Source: Flavobacterium erciyesense
GTDB lineage: Bacteria > Bacteroidota > Bacteroidia > Flavobacteriales > Flavobacteriaceae
Assembly: GCF_018069925.1 (NCBI RefSeq)
Contig: NZ_JAGPXB010000006.1
Coordinates: 1-64,000 of the forward strand
DNA: 64,000 nucleotides
Direction: 5' to 3'
Shown: positions 16,232-25,102 of the stretch, piece after piece
How the letters are laid out: each line of letters starts with the position of its first letter
Position numbering within the stretch: the first letter of the stretch is position 1
Position numbers and translations under genes: made by a program
The notes under the pieces: model-generated
Databases searched by the model: none
What the model was told of the DNA's origin: nothing
What the model saw: the letters and a program-made list of their open reading frames with translations, nothing else

Positions 16232-16945
16232 ATGGCAGAATGGACAGAGAGAGCAGAACTTTTATTTAAAAAAGAAGGTCTGACTAATTTACAAAATGCA
16301 AACGTACTCGTGGTAGGATTGGGCGGTGTAGGCTCATTTGCTGCTGAATTTTTAGCTAGGGCAGGCGTGGGTAAAATGACAATTGTTGATGGTGACGTGG
16401 TAGATATAACTAATATCAACAGGCAATTACCAGCTTTACACTCTACAGTAGGACAACCAAAAATTACAGTTGTAGGAGACCGTTTGCAAGACATCAACCC
16501 CCAATTACAACTAACGCGAGTGCAAGAATTTTTGTCGCCTGAGCGTGCTTTTGAAATTGTTACTCCTGATTTTGACTATGTTTTAGACTGCATTGACAGT
16601 GTAACTCCAAAACTAAACTTGATCATAGCGGCCAAACGCAAAAGAGTAAAAATTATTAGTAGTATGGGCGCTGGTGGAAAAATGGAAGCATCGAAAGTAA
16701 AGGTTACCGATATCACTAATACTGTGAATTGTTTCTTTGCTAAAACTATTCGCAGGCGTTTAAAAGAAGTCAAAATAGACAAATTAAAAGTCGTTTTTTC
16801 TTCTGAAATTCAAGACGAATCTAGTTTAAGAATGACCGACGGCTCTAATTTTAAAAAGTCGTTTTACGGAACCAACAGTTATATGCCAGGTTTGTTTGGG
16901 TTGTATGCTGCTGAAACGGTGATTCGTTATTTGATTAAAAAATAG
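16232..16945 (+). CDS. tcdA: tRNA threonylcarbamoyladenosine dehydratase
   Basis: 237 residues. TcdA (CsdL) is a ThiF/E1-like enzyme that uses ATP to cyclise t6A37 of tRNA to ct6A. The nucleotide-binding region is VLVVGLGGVGSFAAEFLARA (about 24-43), followed by DGDVVDITNINRQLPAL (about 52-68) with its catalytic Arg, then the CIDS motif and SSMGAGGKMEASKVKVTDI. It follows tatD by 40 bp and may be read from the same promoter. Confidence 0.92.
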   Translation: MAEWTERAELLFKKEGLTNLQNANVLVVGLGGVGSFAAEFLARAGVGKMTIVDGDVVDITNINRQLPALHSTVGQPKITVVGDRLQDINPQLQLTRVQEFLSPERAFEIVTPDFDYVLDCIDSVTPKLNLIIAAKRKRVKIISSMGAGGKMEASKVKVTDITNTVNCFFAKTIRRRLKEVKIDKLKVVFSSEIQDESSLRMTDGSNFKKSFYGTNSYMPGLFGLYAAETVIRYLIKK

Positions 16946-17029
16946 GATTGACTTTTTATTTCTTTATTCAGTTATTACTAATTCGTACATAATAATTCAT
17001 AACTCATAATTCATAACTCATAATTTAAA

Positions 17030-17704
17030 ATGATCCAAACAGTAATTTTTGATATGGATGGCGTAATCGTTGATACAGAGCCGGTACACCGCTATGCTTA
17101 TTTCAAGCAATTTGAAGAGTTAAATATTACTGTAACCGAAGAAATGTATACTTCATTTACAGGATTTTCAACGCGCAATACGTTTCAAAAATTAAAAGAA
17201 CTTTTTGTAATTGACCAAGAAGTAGAAGATTTGATTCAGCGCAAGCGTACCATTTTTAATGATGCTTTTGATACCAAAATCGATTTAGAATTGTTGCCAA
17301 GAGTAGAAAAATTGATTAAAGATTTGCATACTAATGGAATGCAATTGATTTTGGCTTCATCAGCTTCAAAAGTAACGATCGAGCGCGTTTTTAGTCGGTT
17401 TAAACTCCATGATTATTTTACTCATGTGGTAAGCGGCGAGGATTTCCCGAAATCAAAACCGCATCCAGCTATTTTTGAGCATGCAGCCAGTTTATCAATT
17501 GCTCCAAAAGAAAATTGTATTGTAATTGAAGATAGTACCAATGGCGTGAAAGCTGCAAAGGCGGCCGGTTTACTTTGTATTGGTTACAACAGTTTGCATT
17601 CTGAAGCACAAGATTTGGCTTTGGCCGATGTAATTGTGCAAGATTTTAAAGAGTTGAGTTTTCAAACCGTTCAGCAAATAGACTCGAAATTAAGGAATAT
17701 TTAA
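17030..17704 (+). CDS. HAD-superfamily phosphatase (beta-phosphoglucomutase-like)
   Basis: 224 residues. Motif I DMDGVIVDTEP (residues 8-18), a helical cap, motif II SSASK, motif III KPHPAIF and motif IV IEDSTNGVKAAKAA are all visible. The DTEP after motif I and the size place it near phosphatases such as sugar-phosphate or GS-type hydrolases rather than the mutase itself. Substrate is unknown. It is separated by 84 bp from tcdA, with short direct repeats (TCATAACTCATAATT) in the gap. Confidence 0.87.
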   Translation: MIQTVIFDMDGVIVDTEPVHRYAYFKQFEELNITVTEEMYTSFTGFSTRNTFQKLKELFVIDQEVEDLIQRKRTIFNDAFDTKIDLELLPRVEKLIKDLHTNGMQLILASSASKVTIERVFSRFKLHDYFTHVVSGEDFPKSKPHPAIFEHAASLSIAPKENCIVIEDSTNGVKAAKAAGLLCIGYNSLHSEAQDLALADVIVQDFKELSFQTVQQIDSKLRNI

Positions 17705-17726
17705 CATTTCCTCGGTCTTGAATTTG

Positions 17727-17734
17727 TAAATTTG
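17727..17734 (+). promoter_or_regulatory. -7 box TAAATTTG of the DUF2911 gene
   Basis: An exact TAnnTTTG match 24 bp upstream of the start codon. The -33 TTG is not clear. Confidence 0.45.
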
Positions 17735-17757
17735 GGCAACAAAAAAATTAAAAAACA

Positions 17758-18603
17758 ATGAAAAAAATAATCCTTGCGCTAGCTTTAATTGTTAGCGGTT
17801 TGAGTGCTGAGGCACAATTAAAAACACCACAATCAAGTCCGAAAGCAACTTTATCACAATCAGTAGGTTTAACTGATGTAGAGATTGTGTATTCTAGACC
17901 AAGCGCTAGAGGACGTGTAGTTTTTGGAAACTTAATTCCGTTTGGAAAAGTTTGGAGAACAGGTGCAAACGAAAACACAACAGTTTCTTTTGGTGATGAT
18001 GTAGTTATTGATGGTAAAACCTTAGCAAAAGGGACTTACTCTTTGTTTACTGTTCCAAAAATTGAAAGCTGGGAAGTGATTTTTTACAAAACAACGGATA
18101 ACTGGGGAAATCCAGCAGAGTGGAAAGAAGAAAATGTTGCTTTGAGAACTACAGTAAAACCTGAGACTTTAAATAAAAAAGTAGAAACTTTTACAATTGG
18201 TTTGAGCAATATCGACAACAATTTTGCATTTCTTGAAATGTACTGGGAAAACTCATATGCAGCAGTAAAATTTGAAGTACCAACGCAACAAAAAGCAACA
18301 GCTAACATCAATAAAGTTTTGGCGGGTCCAGCTGCAGGAGATTATTTCTCTGCTTCTCAATTTTTGTTTCAATCTAATGGCGACGCTAACAAAGCATTAG
18401 AATATGTGAACAAAGCATTAGACATGACGAAAGAAAAACCATTTTGGTATAACAGATTAAAATCGTTAATTCAAGCTAAATTAGGTGATAAAAAAGGTGC
18501 TATTGAAACTGCAAAACTATCATTAGCAGCGGCAGAAGCAGCTAAAAACCAAGATTACGTAAAAATGAATAAAGATAGTATTGCAGAGTGGAGTAAAAGC
18601 TAA
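17758..18603 (+). CDS. DUF2911 family secreted protein with TPR-like tail
   Basis: 281 residues. Signal peptide MKKIILALALIVSGLSAEAQ. The DUF2911 core (about 25-180) shows the marks YSRPSARGR, PFGKVWRTGANENT, GTYSLFTVP and WEVIFYKTTDNWG. A C-terminal helical part (about 195-281) resembles a TPR pair (ALEYVNKALDMTKEKPFWYN and similar). The family is abundant in Bacteroidota and has no known activity. A strong terminator follows at 18624. Confidence 0.88.
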   Translation: MKKIILALALIVSGLSAEAQLKTPQSSPKATLSQSVGLTDVEIVYSRPSARGRVVFGNLIPFGKVWRTGANENTTVSFGDDVVIDGKTLAKGTYSLFTVPKIESWEVIFYKTTDNWGNPAEWKEENVALRTTVKPETLNKKVETFTIGLSNIDNNFAFLEMYWENSYAAVKFEVPTQQKATANINKVLAGPAAGDYFSASQFLFQSNGDANKALEYVNKALDMTKEKPFWYNRLKSLIQAKLGDKKGAIETAKLSLAAAEAAKNQDYVKMNKDSIAEWSKS

Positions 18604-18623
18604 ACGAGTGCAATAAGAATTTT

Positions 18624-18659
18624 AAAATCCCGTCCGGTAAATCGAGGCGGGATTTTTTT
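18624..18659 (+). terminator. Terminator of the DUF2911 gene
   Basis: Stem AATCCCGTC with GGCGGGATT (one G-U pair) followed by seven Ts, 20 bp after the stop codon. Confidence 0.85.
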
Positions 18660-18769
18660 GTAGCTCGTTGTTGTAAATTGAGTCTGGAGTTTATTAATTG
18701 GATTTTTGAAATCATCCTAACTTCAAATTAAGTTTAAATAAATTATTGAGGGAGGACTTTATAGGTTTT

Positions 18770-19342
18770 CTAATCGTCAGTCTTTGTGATTTGACGATTA
18801 AATTTTGCATTGATAATTTTATTTATTTCAAGTCCTAATTTTTTAGCGTTGTCTGCTTCTGAATTTGGCATTTGAAATTGTAAGATTGGAGTAGCAATAT
18901 TTTGTACTTGCATAAAATGAGTAATTGTGATAAAGTCGGAACCCAATTTTCCAACACGACTTATCTTATTGACTTCTGTTTTCATTTTTACTTGTAGATT
19001 ACCGTTCAAAGGTATTTTGGTTTCTTTGAGATTATATCTAAAAATTAAATATTTTTCTGTGATTTGAATACAATCTACAAGTTGGCGAATTATTGTCATT
19101 GTTGAAAGTATAACAAAAAGTAATCCTATTGAAACTCCAATAACTTTTGAAAGTATGTCAGAAGTTTTAAAAAAAGGAGCAACCATTAAAAAGAAACCAC
19201 CGAACAAGAAAATTAGGGCTCCCAATATAGATTTGTCTCCTAGGCAGAATTTGTGTTTAATCACTATTTCCTGATTATCCACTAAAATTTTTAAATAAGC
19301 TTTGTTAGCTATTTCTAAAACGGCAACATTAATTTTTGTCAA
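18770..19342 (-). CDS. Unrecognised two-helix membrane protein
   Basis: 190 residues. Two adjacent membrane segments (about 37-57 and 66-88: GALIFLFGGFFLMVAPFF and VIGVSIGLLFVILSTMTII) are followed by a soluble C-terminal half of about 100 residues. That half has alternating hydrophobic strands (YLIFRYNLKETKIPL), reminiscent of membrane-anchored PH-like proteins but not convincingly so. I do not recognise the family. It is visibly more AT-rich than the flanking genes and lies beside another orphan membrane gene; transfer or a lineage-specific pair is possible. Confidence 0.6.
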   Translation of the reverse strand: MTKINVAVLEIANKAYLKILVDNQEIVIKHKFCLGDKSILGALIFLFGGFFLMVAPFFKTSDILSKVIGVSIGLLFVILSTMTIIRQLVDCIQITEKYLIFRYNLKETKIPLNGNLQVKMKTEVNKISRVGKLGSDFITITHFMQVQNIATPILQFQMPNSEADNAKKLGLEINKIINAKFNRQITKTDD

Positions 19343-19380
19343 TACTTTTCAGTTTTGTTTATATGTTCTTGCCACAATCT

Positions 19381-19716
19381 TTAATTTAGAATTTTAGATC
19401 TAAAAGAAAATATAAGAATCAAAGTTATTAATGTAATTATGTTCGTTTTGTATTCAATATATTTTTTGCTTTTATAGTTTGCAAAAGTTTTAAGCCCCAA
19501 ATATCCAATTATAGTAGCAAACGGTAAATAGTCTAAAATTAATTTAACATACCAAATTTCTGCAATTCTACTTGCTGTTGCGCCTTCTCCAAAAATTCCC
19601 CAAAAAATAAAAATTTCGATACTGAACAATATGATGAGCACTACAAAAAGTAGTATACTACTCACCATAATTGCCATGTAATCGGTTTTTAAGTTTACGA
19701 ATTTATGTATATTCAA
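19381..19716 (-). CDS. Unrecognised small membrane protein
   Basis: 111 residues with about three membrane segments (near 14-40, 58-75 and 88-104). No motif or family is recognised. It lies 38 bp upstream of the 190-residue membrane gene on the same strand, so they may be one unit. It ends FSFRSKILN and is AT-rich. A spurious frame cannot be fully excluded, but the hydrophobic pattern is protein-like. Confidence 0.5.
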   Translation of the reverse strand: MNIHKFVNLKTDYMAIMVSSILLFVVLIILFSIEIFIFWGIFGEGATASRIAEIWYVKLILDYLPFATIIGYLGLKTFANYKSKKYIEYKTNIITLITLILIFSFRSKILN

Positions 19717-19751
19717 AATTAGCTATATTAAAATAAAAAAGTAATTATCTA

Positions 19752-21476
19752 TTACGCCTCTAGTACCTTTTCTTTTCTAAAAATCGTGTACTGCAACAAC
19801 TGTGAAAGTACAATTGTGCCCATTGCACCAATAAAGTTTAACCATAAATAACCCAGTTTTTCTTGACCACTCGGGTAGATGTAAATAGCATAGTAGTAAA
19901 TCACAAAAATCGCTAATTGACAAACTACTGCGCTGTAGAATATTGCTTTTGATTGTACTTTTTTACTGTAAAAACCAACGAGGAATATTCCTAGCACCGT
20001 TCCGTAAAAAATAGAACCAATGATGTTGACTAACTGAATTAAGTTTTCAAATAAAGTTCCCACGCAGGCAAATAAAATAGCGATTACACCCCATAAAAGC
20101 GTGAAGAATTTAGTTGCGTACAAATAGTGTTTTTCTGATTTTTCTTCTTTAATGTTTCTCTTGTAAATATCAATTGCTGTTGTTGAGGCCAAAGCATTTA
20201 ATCCCGATGCTGTTGATGACATGGCCGCTGAGATTATAACTGCTAACAACAAGCCAATTAAACCTTTTGGTAAATAATTCAGAATAAAATGAAAAAACAC
20301 ATAATCCTTATCGTTGGTTTCGCTGTTGCTATCGGCTTTAGAAATAATTTCTTTGGCGCGATCGCGTAAGTCTTTTTCTTTTGAGGATAGCGCTACTAAT
20401 TCTTTTCTTAAAATCGGATTGTCATAATCTTGATTTAACTGATCGATGTATAATAAGTTGATTACCTTTTTATCTTCTGAAAGTTCGTTTAATTTCTTTT
20501 CAAGAGCGTTGTATTCGCCTTTGTAGGCTGATTTTTCAATGAGGGCTTTATTGTTTGGATTAAAGTTCAAAGGCACTGGATTGAATTGAAAAAATACAAA
20601 TACCATGACACCGGTTAGTAAAATGAAAAACTGCATCGGTACTTTTAAGAGTCCGTTCATGATGAGTCCCATTTGACTTTCACGCACTGATTTTCCTGAT
20701 AAGTAGCGACCAACTTGCGATTGATCGGTACCAAAGTAGGCTAGGGCCAAGAAAAATCCTCCTGTGATTCCGCTCCAAAAAGTGTATTTTTCCTCTGGAT
20801 CGAAAGAGAAATTTACGATATTCATTTTATCATTTGCCCCAGCAATATGCAAAGCACTTGTAAATGTCATATCATTAGGTAAGTAATACAAGATCAAGAA
20901 AAAAGTAATAAACATTCCCGACATAATCACAAACATTTGTTGTTTTTGGGTCACGTTTACCGCTTTTGTTCCTCCTGAAAAAGTATAGATAATCACCAAA
21001 ACACCAATCACAATATTCATGTAGGTAAGATTCCACCCTAATATAGCCGATAAAATAATTGCTGGTGCGTAAATCGTTAGTCCCGTACCTAAACCTCTTT
21101 GAAACAAAAATAAAATGGCTGCCAGCGAACGGGTTTTTAAATCAAAACGTTTTTCTAGATATTCATAAGCGGTATATACTTTGTATTTGTGGTACAAAGG
21201 AATAAAGGTAACGCAGATAAGTACCATGGCTATTGGTAAACCAAAGTAAAACTGAACAAATCCCATTCCGTCATGATACGCTTGCCCAGGAGTTGACAAA
21301 AAAGTGATTGCACTGGCTTGTGTGGCCATTACCGAAAGTCCTACTACATGCCAAGGAGTTTCGTTGTTTCCTAAAATAAAATCCTCAACATTTTTACTGC
21401 CTTTGGTTTTCCAAGCGCCGTAAATAACAATAAAAAGTAAGGTAACAATAAGGATAACCCAGTCAAATAATTGCAT
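19752..21476 (-). CDS. Sodium/solute symporter (SSS/SLC5 family)
   Basis: 574 residues with 13-14 hydrophobic segments. Family features are the N-terminal VEDFILGNNETPWHVVGLSVMATQASAITFLSTPG region (here split: VEDFILGNN, ATQASAITFLSTPG), AYEYLEKRF, and FSGGTKAVNVTQKQQ. An additional charged, probably cytoplasmic insert of about 65 residues (KKLNELSEDKK...RAKEIISKADS, about 310-380) sits between helices. The family couples Na+ entry to uptake of sugars, sialic acid, vitamins or amino acids; substrate unknown. It is the last gene of a run with a PIG-L deacetylase and a 35-residue membrane peptide, so an amino-sugar or glycan-derived substrate is plausible but unproven. Confidence 0.9.
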   Translation of the reverse strand: MQLFDWVILIVTLLFIVIYGAWKTKGSKNVEDFILGNNETPWHVVGLSVMATQASAITFLSTPGQAYHDGMGFVQFYFGLPIAMVLICVTFIPLYHKYKVYTAYEYLEKRFDLKTRSLAAILFLFQRGLGTGLTIYAPAIILSAILGWNLTYMNIVIGVLVIIYTFSGGTKAVNVTQKQQMFVIMSGMFITFFLILYYLPNDMTFTSALHIAGANDKMNIVNFSFDPEEKYTFWSGITGGFFLALAYFGTDQSQVGRYLSGKSVRESQMGLIMNGLLKVPMQFFILLTGVMVFVFFQFNPVPLNFNPNNKALIEKSAYKGEYNALEKKLNELSEDKKVINLLYIDQLNQDYDNPILRKELVALSSKEKDLRDRAKEIISKADSNSETNDKDYVFFHFILNYLPKGLIGLLLAVIISAAMSSTASGLNALASTTAIDIYKRNIKEEKSEKHYLYATKFFTLLWGVIAILFACVGTLFENLIQLVNIIGSIFYGTVLGIFLVGFYSKKVQSKAIFYSAVVCQLAIFVIYYYAIYIYPSGQEKLGYLWLNFIGAMGTIVLSQLLQYTIFRKEKVLEA

Positions 21477-21479
21477 AGT

Positions 21480-21587
21480 TTAGGCGTATAATTTCATAAT
21501 AAGACAAAAGATCAAAATGTAGAGCGCGTTGGCTAGGAGCACCCAAGTATAGTTTTTTTTCCAGGTTTTTGGTTTTTTGGTTTCCAT
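21480..21587 (-). CDS. 35-residue single-helix membrane peptide between PIG-L and symporter genes
   Basis: The frame starts METKKPKTWKKNYTW, continues with one hydrophobic helix (VLLANALYILIFCLIM) and ends KLYA. It begins 9 bp after the PIG-L stop and ends 3 bp before the symporter start, so the three genes are tightly packed. The basic N-terminus followed by one helix predicts an N-in inner-membrane peptide. A role as a small accessory subunit of the symporter is an inference from position. Confidence 0.6.
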   Translation of the reverse strand: METKKPKTWKKNYTWVLLANALYILIFCLIMKLYA

Positions 21588-21596
21588 GGTTTTGTT

Positions 21597-24128
21597 TTAA
21601 GGCTTTATTTTTTGTTCAGGTACCGTTATGGTTTGTTGAATTGAGATCATATTGGCCAATAATTTATAGGCGCCGGTTACACCTTCAGGTAGTTCTCTAA
21701 AAAAGCTTAGCCCTGTGTAAATGTAATGTCCTTTTCCGTAAGGCGCTACCAATAAAGCGCCATTTTTTGGGGACTCACCTTGATCGTTTGATGATATGAT
21801 TGGTGTGAAAGCTTTGTCAAAGGTACTTGGGTAGTACAAACCTTGCTCTTGTTTCCAGCCTTTGAAATCTGCCACTGTTATTTTGTTTGGGAAATTTAAA
21901 ACAGGGTGATTAGGTGTTAAGAAACGAACTTCGGCATCTTCTTCGGTTACGCGATCTCTTGATAATTTTATTGGATATGGCGCAAGTTCATCAGTTACTA
22001 AGTCAGAAGAAGTATTGTATTGCACAATCATCGTTTTTCCTGATTTTACAAAATCGAAAAGAATTTTTTGTTTGTTTTTTAGTTCATTTACGGTGTTGTA
22101 AGCACGTACGCCAGTAATTACTGCATCGAACGATTCTAAACTTTCAGGTGTAATTGCATCTGGCTTTAAAATGGTTACGCTGTAACCTAATTGAGATAAG
22201 CTATTAGGAACTTCATCTCCAGCGCCCATGATGTAAGCTATTTTTTCACCAAAGGATTTTAAATCGGTTTTAATTATTTTCGTTTGCGCTGTTTGCAATA
22301 CTTGTTGCTTGGTTATATGGTCAAAATTGATGATTATTTGCTCTTTGTCAAATCGTTTGCCGTTTACGGTTGCGACACTTTTTGCAAAACCTTCAGTAGC
22401 ATTTTGTGGCGCTGTGACTTCAAAAAATACCAATTGCTCGCTGCCTTTTTTGGCAATTTCAAACGGAATAGTAGTTGGAGTTACTTTCCAGGTGTTTGGG
22501 ACTTCGAGCGCTAAAGTTCCTTTCACAGCATCTTTGCCCGCTTTAATTTTTACTCCGATGTATTTGGATTTATTGTCTCTAAAAAGCACAACTTTGTCTG
22601 TTATTGATGTGGTAACGTCTGGCACTACATCAAGATAGTTGTAGATTTCTCCTTTTACGTCATCATTGTATTTGTATACTACAGTGCGTTCAAAAGGAAG
22701 TGTAACTCCATTAACTTGAAGGTTAAAAATCACTTTCGCTTCGCGGATAATATCAGGAATTCCAATGTTTTCTTGCTTGTTTACAGCATACATGCCAACA
22801 GTTCCGTTTTCATTCAACCAGTAAGGGAAAGTATAGTTTGTTGTTTCTGGTAATTTTAAGTCGATTGAAAAATTTTGTAGTACATTATTTTTTAAATCTT
22901 TCTCTATTGTGGTCGTATTTTGTTCTGGTTGTGTAGTTACACTTTGCAATAGTAAAGTTGCATTACTTCGGTTGATAGCCTCCATTTTTAATTTCAAAAC
23001 ACTTCCAGGAGTTGTTTCTTGAGCAGGTGAAACAGCTTCAAGATACAAGCCTGCGCAGGCTGCAATTAATTCTTTTACTGCAGCAGCTTTCAAAGGAGCC
23101 CACTGTTTGTCACCTAAAGCGGTCATCATGCTGTATGCTTTAGTTAAAGCGGGAATACTTGCCGCTGGATTTTTATGATCAAAATCTTTGGCAATAGCAG
23201 TTAATAATTCACCAATCGGTTTGCCGCCTTTAACGCGATTCCAAGAGGTGTCAATTCCTTCAAAAAGTGATTTTTTATCTTGTAAAGGTGTACCGTTGAT
23301 AAATTCAAGATACTCTGTTTCTTCACCTCGAGCGCCCGTACTGCCAAATCCTTGCGATTGATGACGGCTACGACTCAAAGCTGCAATTTCTTGATTTGAT
23401 TTGCCAATACCCGTGAAATAAACACCCGTTTGTAAAGCAATTAGATTTGTTTTGTCGGCAGCATTAAATTTTTCGATAGTGCCATAAAACCACCACGATG
23501 TGTTAAAAAATTGTCGTTTGGTTTGCCAGGGTTGTACCCATTTTAATTGTTCAGGAAAACGATTTGGGTTTGCAGCCTCTTTAAAACTTTCAACACTTAA
23601 CATGGCAGATGCGGTGTGGTGTCCGTGTGTGGTACCTGGTGATCTATGGTCAAATCGATTTACAATTACGTCAGGTTGAAATTTTCGGATAGCCCAAATT
23701 ACATCTGCTAAAACTTGTTCCTTATCCCAAATAGCAAGAGTTTCGGTAGGATTTTTAGAAAAACCAAAATCATTAGCACGAGAAAAAAACTGTTCTCCTC
23801 CATCAATTTTTCTAGCTTCAATAAGCTCTTGAGTTCGAATCACTCCTAATAATTCTCTTAGTTGTGTTCCTATTAAATTTTGTCCACCATCACCTCGGGT
23901 TAATGATAAATAACCTGTTCTTGCTTTTTGATCGTTAGCCAAATACGAAATCAATCGTGTGTTTTCATCATCAGGATGTGCAGCAATATAAAGCACTGAT
24001 CCTAAAAAATTTAATTTTTCAATTTGGTTATAAATTTCTACACTATTTAATTTGGCGGGTTGTTGAGCGCGTAGGGTAGGAGCACAAAATAGGAAACAAG
24101 TAAATAATGGAACTAGTTTTTTAAACAT
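21597..24128 (-). CDS. Secreted PIG-L family deacetylase with amidotransferase-like C-terminus
   Basis: 843 residues. Signal peptide MFKKLVPLFTCFLFCAPTLRAQ. The N-terminal PIG-L domain has the zinc motif AAHPDDE (residues 49-55) and the distal HGHHTAS (about 168). Central beta-sandwich segments (about 360-600) are followed by a C-terminal flavodoxin/glutamine-amidotransferase-like domain (YIMGAGDEVPNSLSQLGYSV, ITGVRAYN; about 630-830). PIG-L enzymes remove N-acetyl groups from GlcNAc-type sugars. It is periplasmic or outer, and heads an operon with the membrane peptide and the symporter; together they could process and import a sugar, which is inference. A TACATTTG box lies upstream. Confidence 0.88.
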   Translation of the reverse strand: MFKKLVPLFTCFLFCAPTLRAQQPAKLNSVEIYNQIEKLNFLGSVLYIAAHPDDENTRLISYLANDQKARTGYLSLTRGDGGQNLIGTQLRELLGVIRTQELIEARKIDGGEQFFSRANDFGFSKNPTETLAIWDKEQVLADVIWAIRKFQPDVIVNRFDHRSPGTTHGHHTASAMLSVESFKEAANPNRFPEQLKWVQPWQTKRQFFNTSWWFYGTIEKFNAADKTNLIALQTGVYFTGIGKSNQEIAALSRSRHQSQGFGSTGARGEETEYLEFINGTPLQDKKSLFEGIDTSWNRVKGGKPIGELLTAIAKDFDHKNPAASIPALTKAYSMMTALGDKQWAPLKAAAVKELIAACAGLYLEAVSPAQETTPGSVLKLKMEAINRSNATLLLQSVTTQPEQNTTTIEKDLKNNVLQNFSIDLKLPETTNYTFPYWLNENGTVGMYAVNKQENIGIPDIIREAKVIFNLQVNGVTLPFERTVVYKYNDDVKGEIYNYLDVVPDVTTSITDKVVLFRDNKSKYIGVKIKAGKDAVKGTLALEVPNTWKVTPTTIPFEIAKKGSEQLVFFEVTAPQNATEGFAKSVATVNGKRFDKEQIIINFDHITKQQVLQTAQTKIIKTDLKSFGEKIAYIMGAGDEVPNSLSQLGYSVTILKPDAITPESLESFDAVITGVRAYNTVNELKNKQKILFDFVKSGKTMIVQYNTSSDLVTDELAPYPIKLSRDRVTEEDAEVRFLTPNHPVLNFPNKITVADFKGWKQEQGLYYPSTFDKAFTPIISSNDQGESPKNGALLVAPYGKGHYIYTGLSFFRELPEGVTGAYKLLANMISIQQTITVPEQKIKP

Positions 24129-24156
24129 TCTTTTAAAATTTAGTTGGCAGTAGCTT

Positions 24157-24164
24157 CAAATGTA
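24157..24164 (-). promoter_or_regulatory. -7 box TACATTTG of the PIG-L operon
   Basis: An exact TAnnTTTG match on the minus strand, 28 bp upstream of the start codon. No -33 TTG at the expected distance. Confidence 0.4.
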
Positions 24165-24230
24165 GGAATTAAATATTTTTTGTAGAAATGTTTTCACTTT
24201 TCTTTAATGTTACAATGTTTTTTTAACAAA

Positions 24231-24266
24231 AAAAAGAGAGAAAACAGCTTTGGTTCTCTCTCTTTC
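24231..24266 (-). terminator. Terminator of the basic secreted protein gene
   Basis: Stem AAAGAGAGAA with TTCTCTCTCTTT; read on the minus strand it ends in a long T-run, about 20 bp after the stop codon. Confidence 0.75.
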
Positions 24267-24286
24267 TTGTTGTGTTACCTGAAAAG

Positions 24287-24820
24287 TTAGTCTCTATCAT
24301 GACCTCTTCCGCCTCGATCGTGGTTGTCGTGTCCTCGGCCACCTTTTCTGTGGTCGTCATGACCTCTTCCTCTGTCATGGTCTCTATCATAATACTTTCT
24401 TTTGTCAACGTAGGTTTTAGTAACATATACATCACGATCGTTTCTACCTATGTTACGTTGTGGACGTCCTCTGTATCCATGGTAATATTTAACTTTATGT
24501 GTTTTGAAATTAGCATAAGGTCTTGATCCACGATAATCGGTTAATACAACTTTATATCCTCGATACAAATCAAAGTTGCGGTATCTATATGGTAAAGATC
24601 TTGAGCGAACCCATCTACCATCGCCAAAATAAATAAATTGAGTGGCGCGTACATCATAATAGGCTTCAATGTCTGGGATGTAGTAGTAAGAGACATCGTT
24701 ATAACCAACAGGTCCCCATTGAGGTGCTCGACCGATGTTTACGTTTACTGATACTTGTGCTTCTATTGTGCTGCTTGCAAAAAGAAGTAGTGCAACAGCG
24801 AGTAGTTTATATGTTTTCAT
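24287..24820 (-). CDS. Secreted protein with Tyr-rich core and His/Arg/Asp/Gly-rich tail
   Basis: 177 residues. Signal peptide MKTYKLLAVALLLFASSTIEAQ. The core (about 25-120) is rich in Tyr and Arg and includes YYYIPDIEAYYDVRATQFIY and FGDGRWVRSRSLPYRYRNFD, a pattern I recall from small Flavobacterium exported proteins of unknown function. The tail (about 140-177) is low-complexity with repeated RGHDD/RGHDN/RGHDR units. Metal or polyanion binding by the tail is a possibility only. Single-gene unit with its own terminator. Confidence 0.75.
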   Translation of the reverse strand: MKTYKLLAVALLLFASSTIEAQVSVNVNIGRAPQWGPVGYNDVSYYYIPDIEAYYDVRATQFIYFGDGRWVRSRSLPYRYRNFDLYRGYKVVLTDYRGSRPYANFKTHKVKYYHGYRGRPQRNIGRNDRDVYVTKTYVDKRKYYDRDHDRGRGHDDHRKGGRGHDNHDRGGRGHDRD

Positions 24821-25102
24821 AATATGTGATTTTAAGGTATAAAATTAAGTGCAATTGCGTATTTGAAATATTTCTATTTTCGAAATTCCAACAACTGTGC
24901 CAGAATTAAAATTTCTTCCCATATAGTTTTTTAAGTGTTTGCAAATCAATGAAATGTTATCTGAAAAAACATTTTAATCTTTGATAATTCCTTTATCATC
25001 GATGTAAAATTTTTTAAAAGCAGTAAATTTTAGAGCTTAGATTCTTTTTTCTTCTGCTTTGGTTATAGCTAATTTTGATCCCTTAATCGGAAAGTATTTA
25101 AT

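Noticed and set aside
24272-24526. Val/Ser-rich plus-strand frame and Glu/Thr-rich minus-strand frame near 24.3 kb
   Set aside because: Both are alternative-frame readings of the low-complexity RGHDD tail of the secreted protein at 24287-24820.
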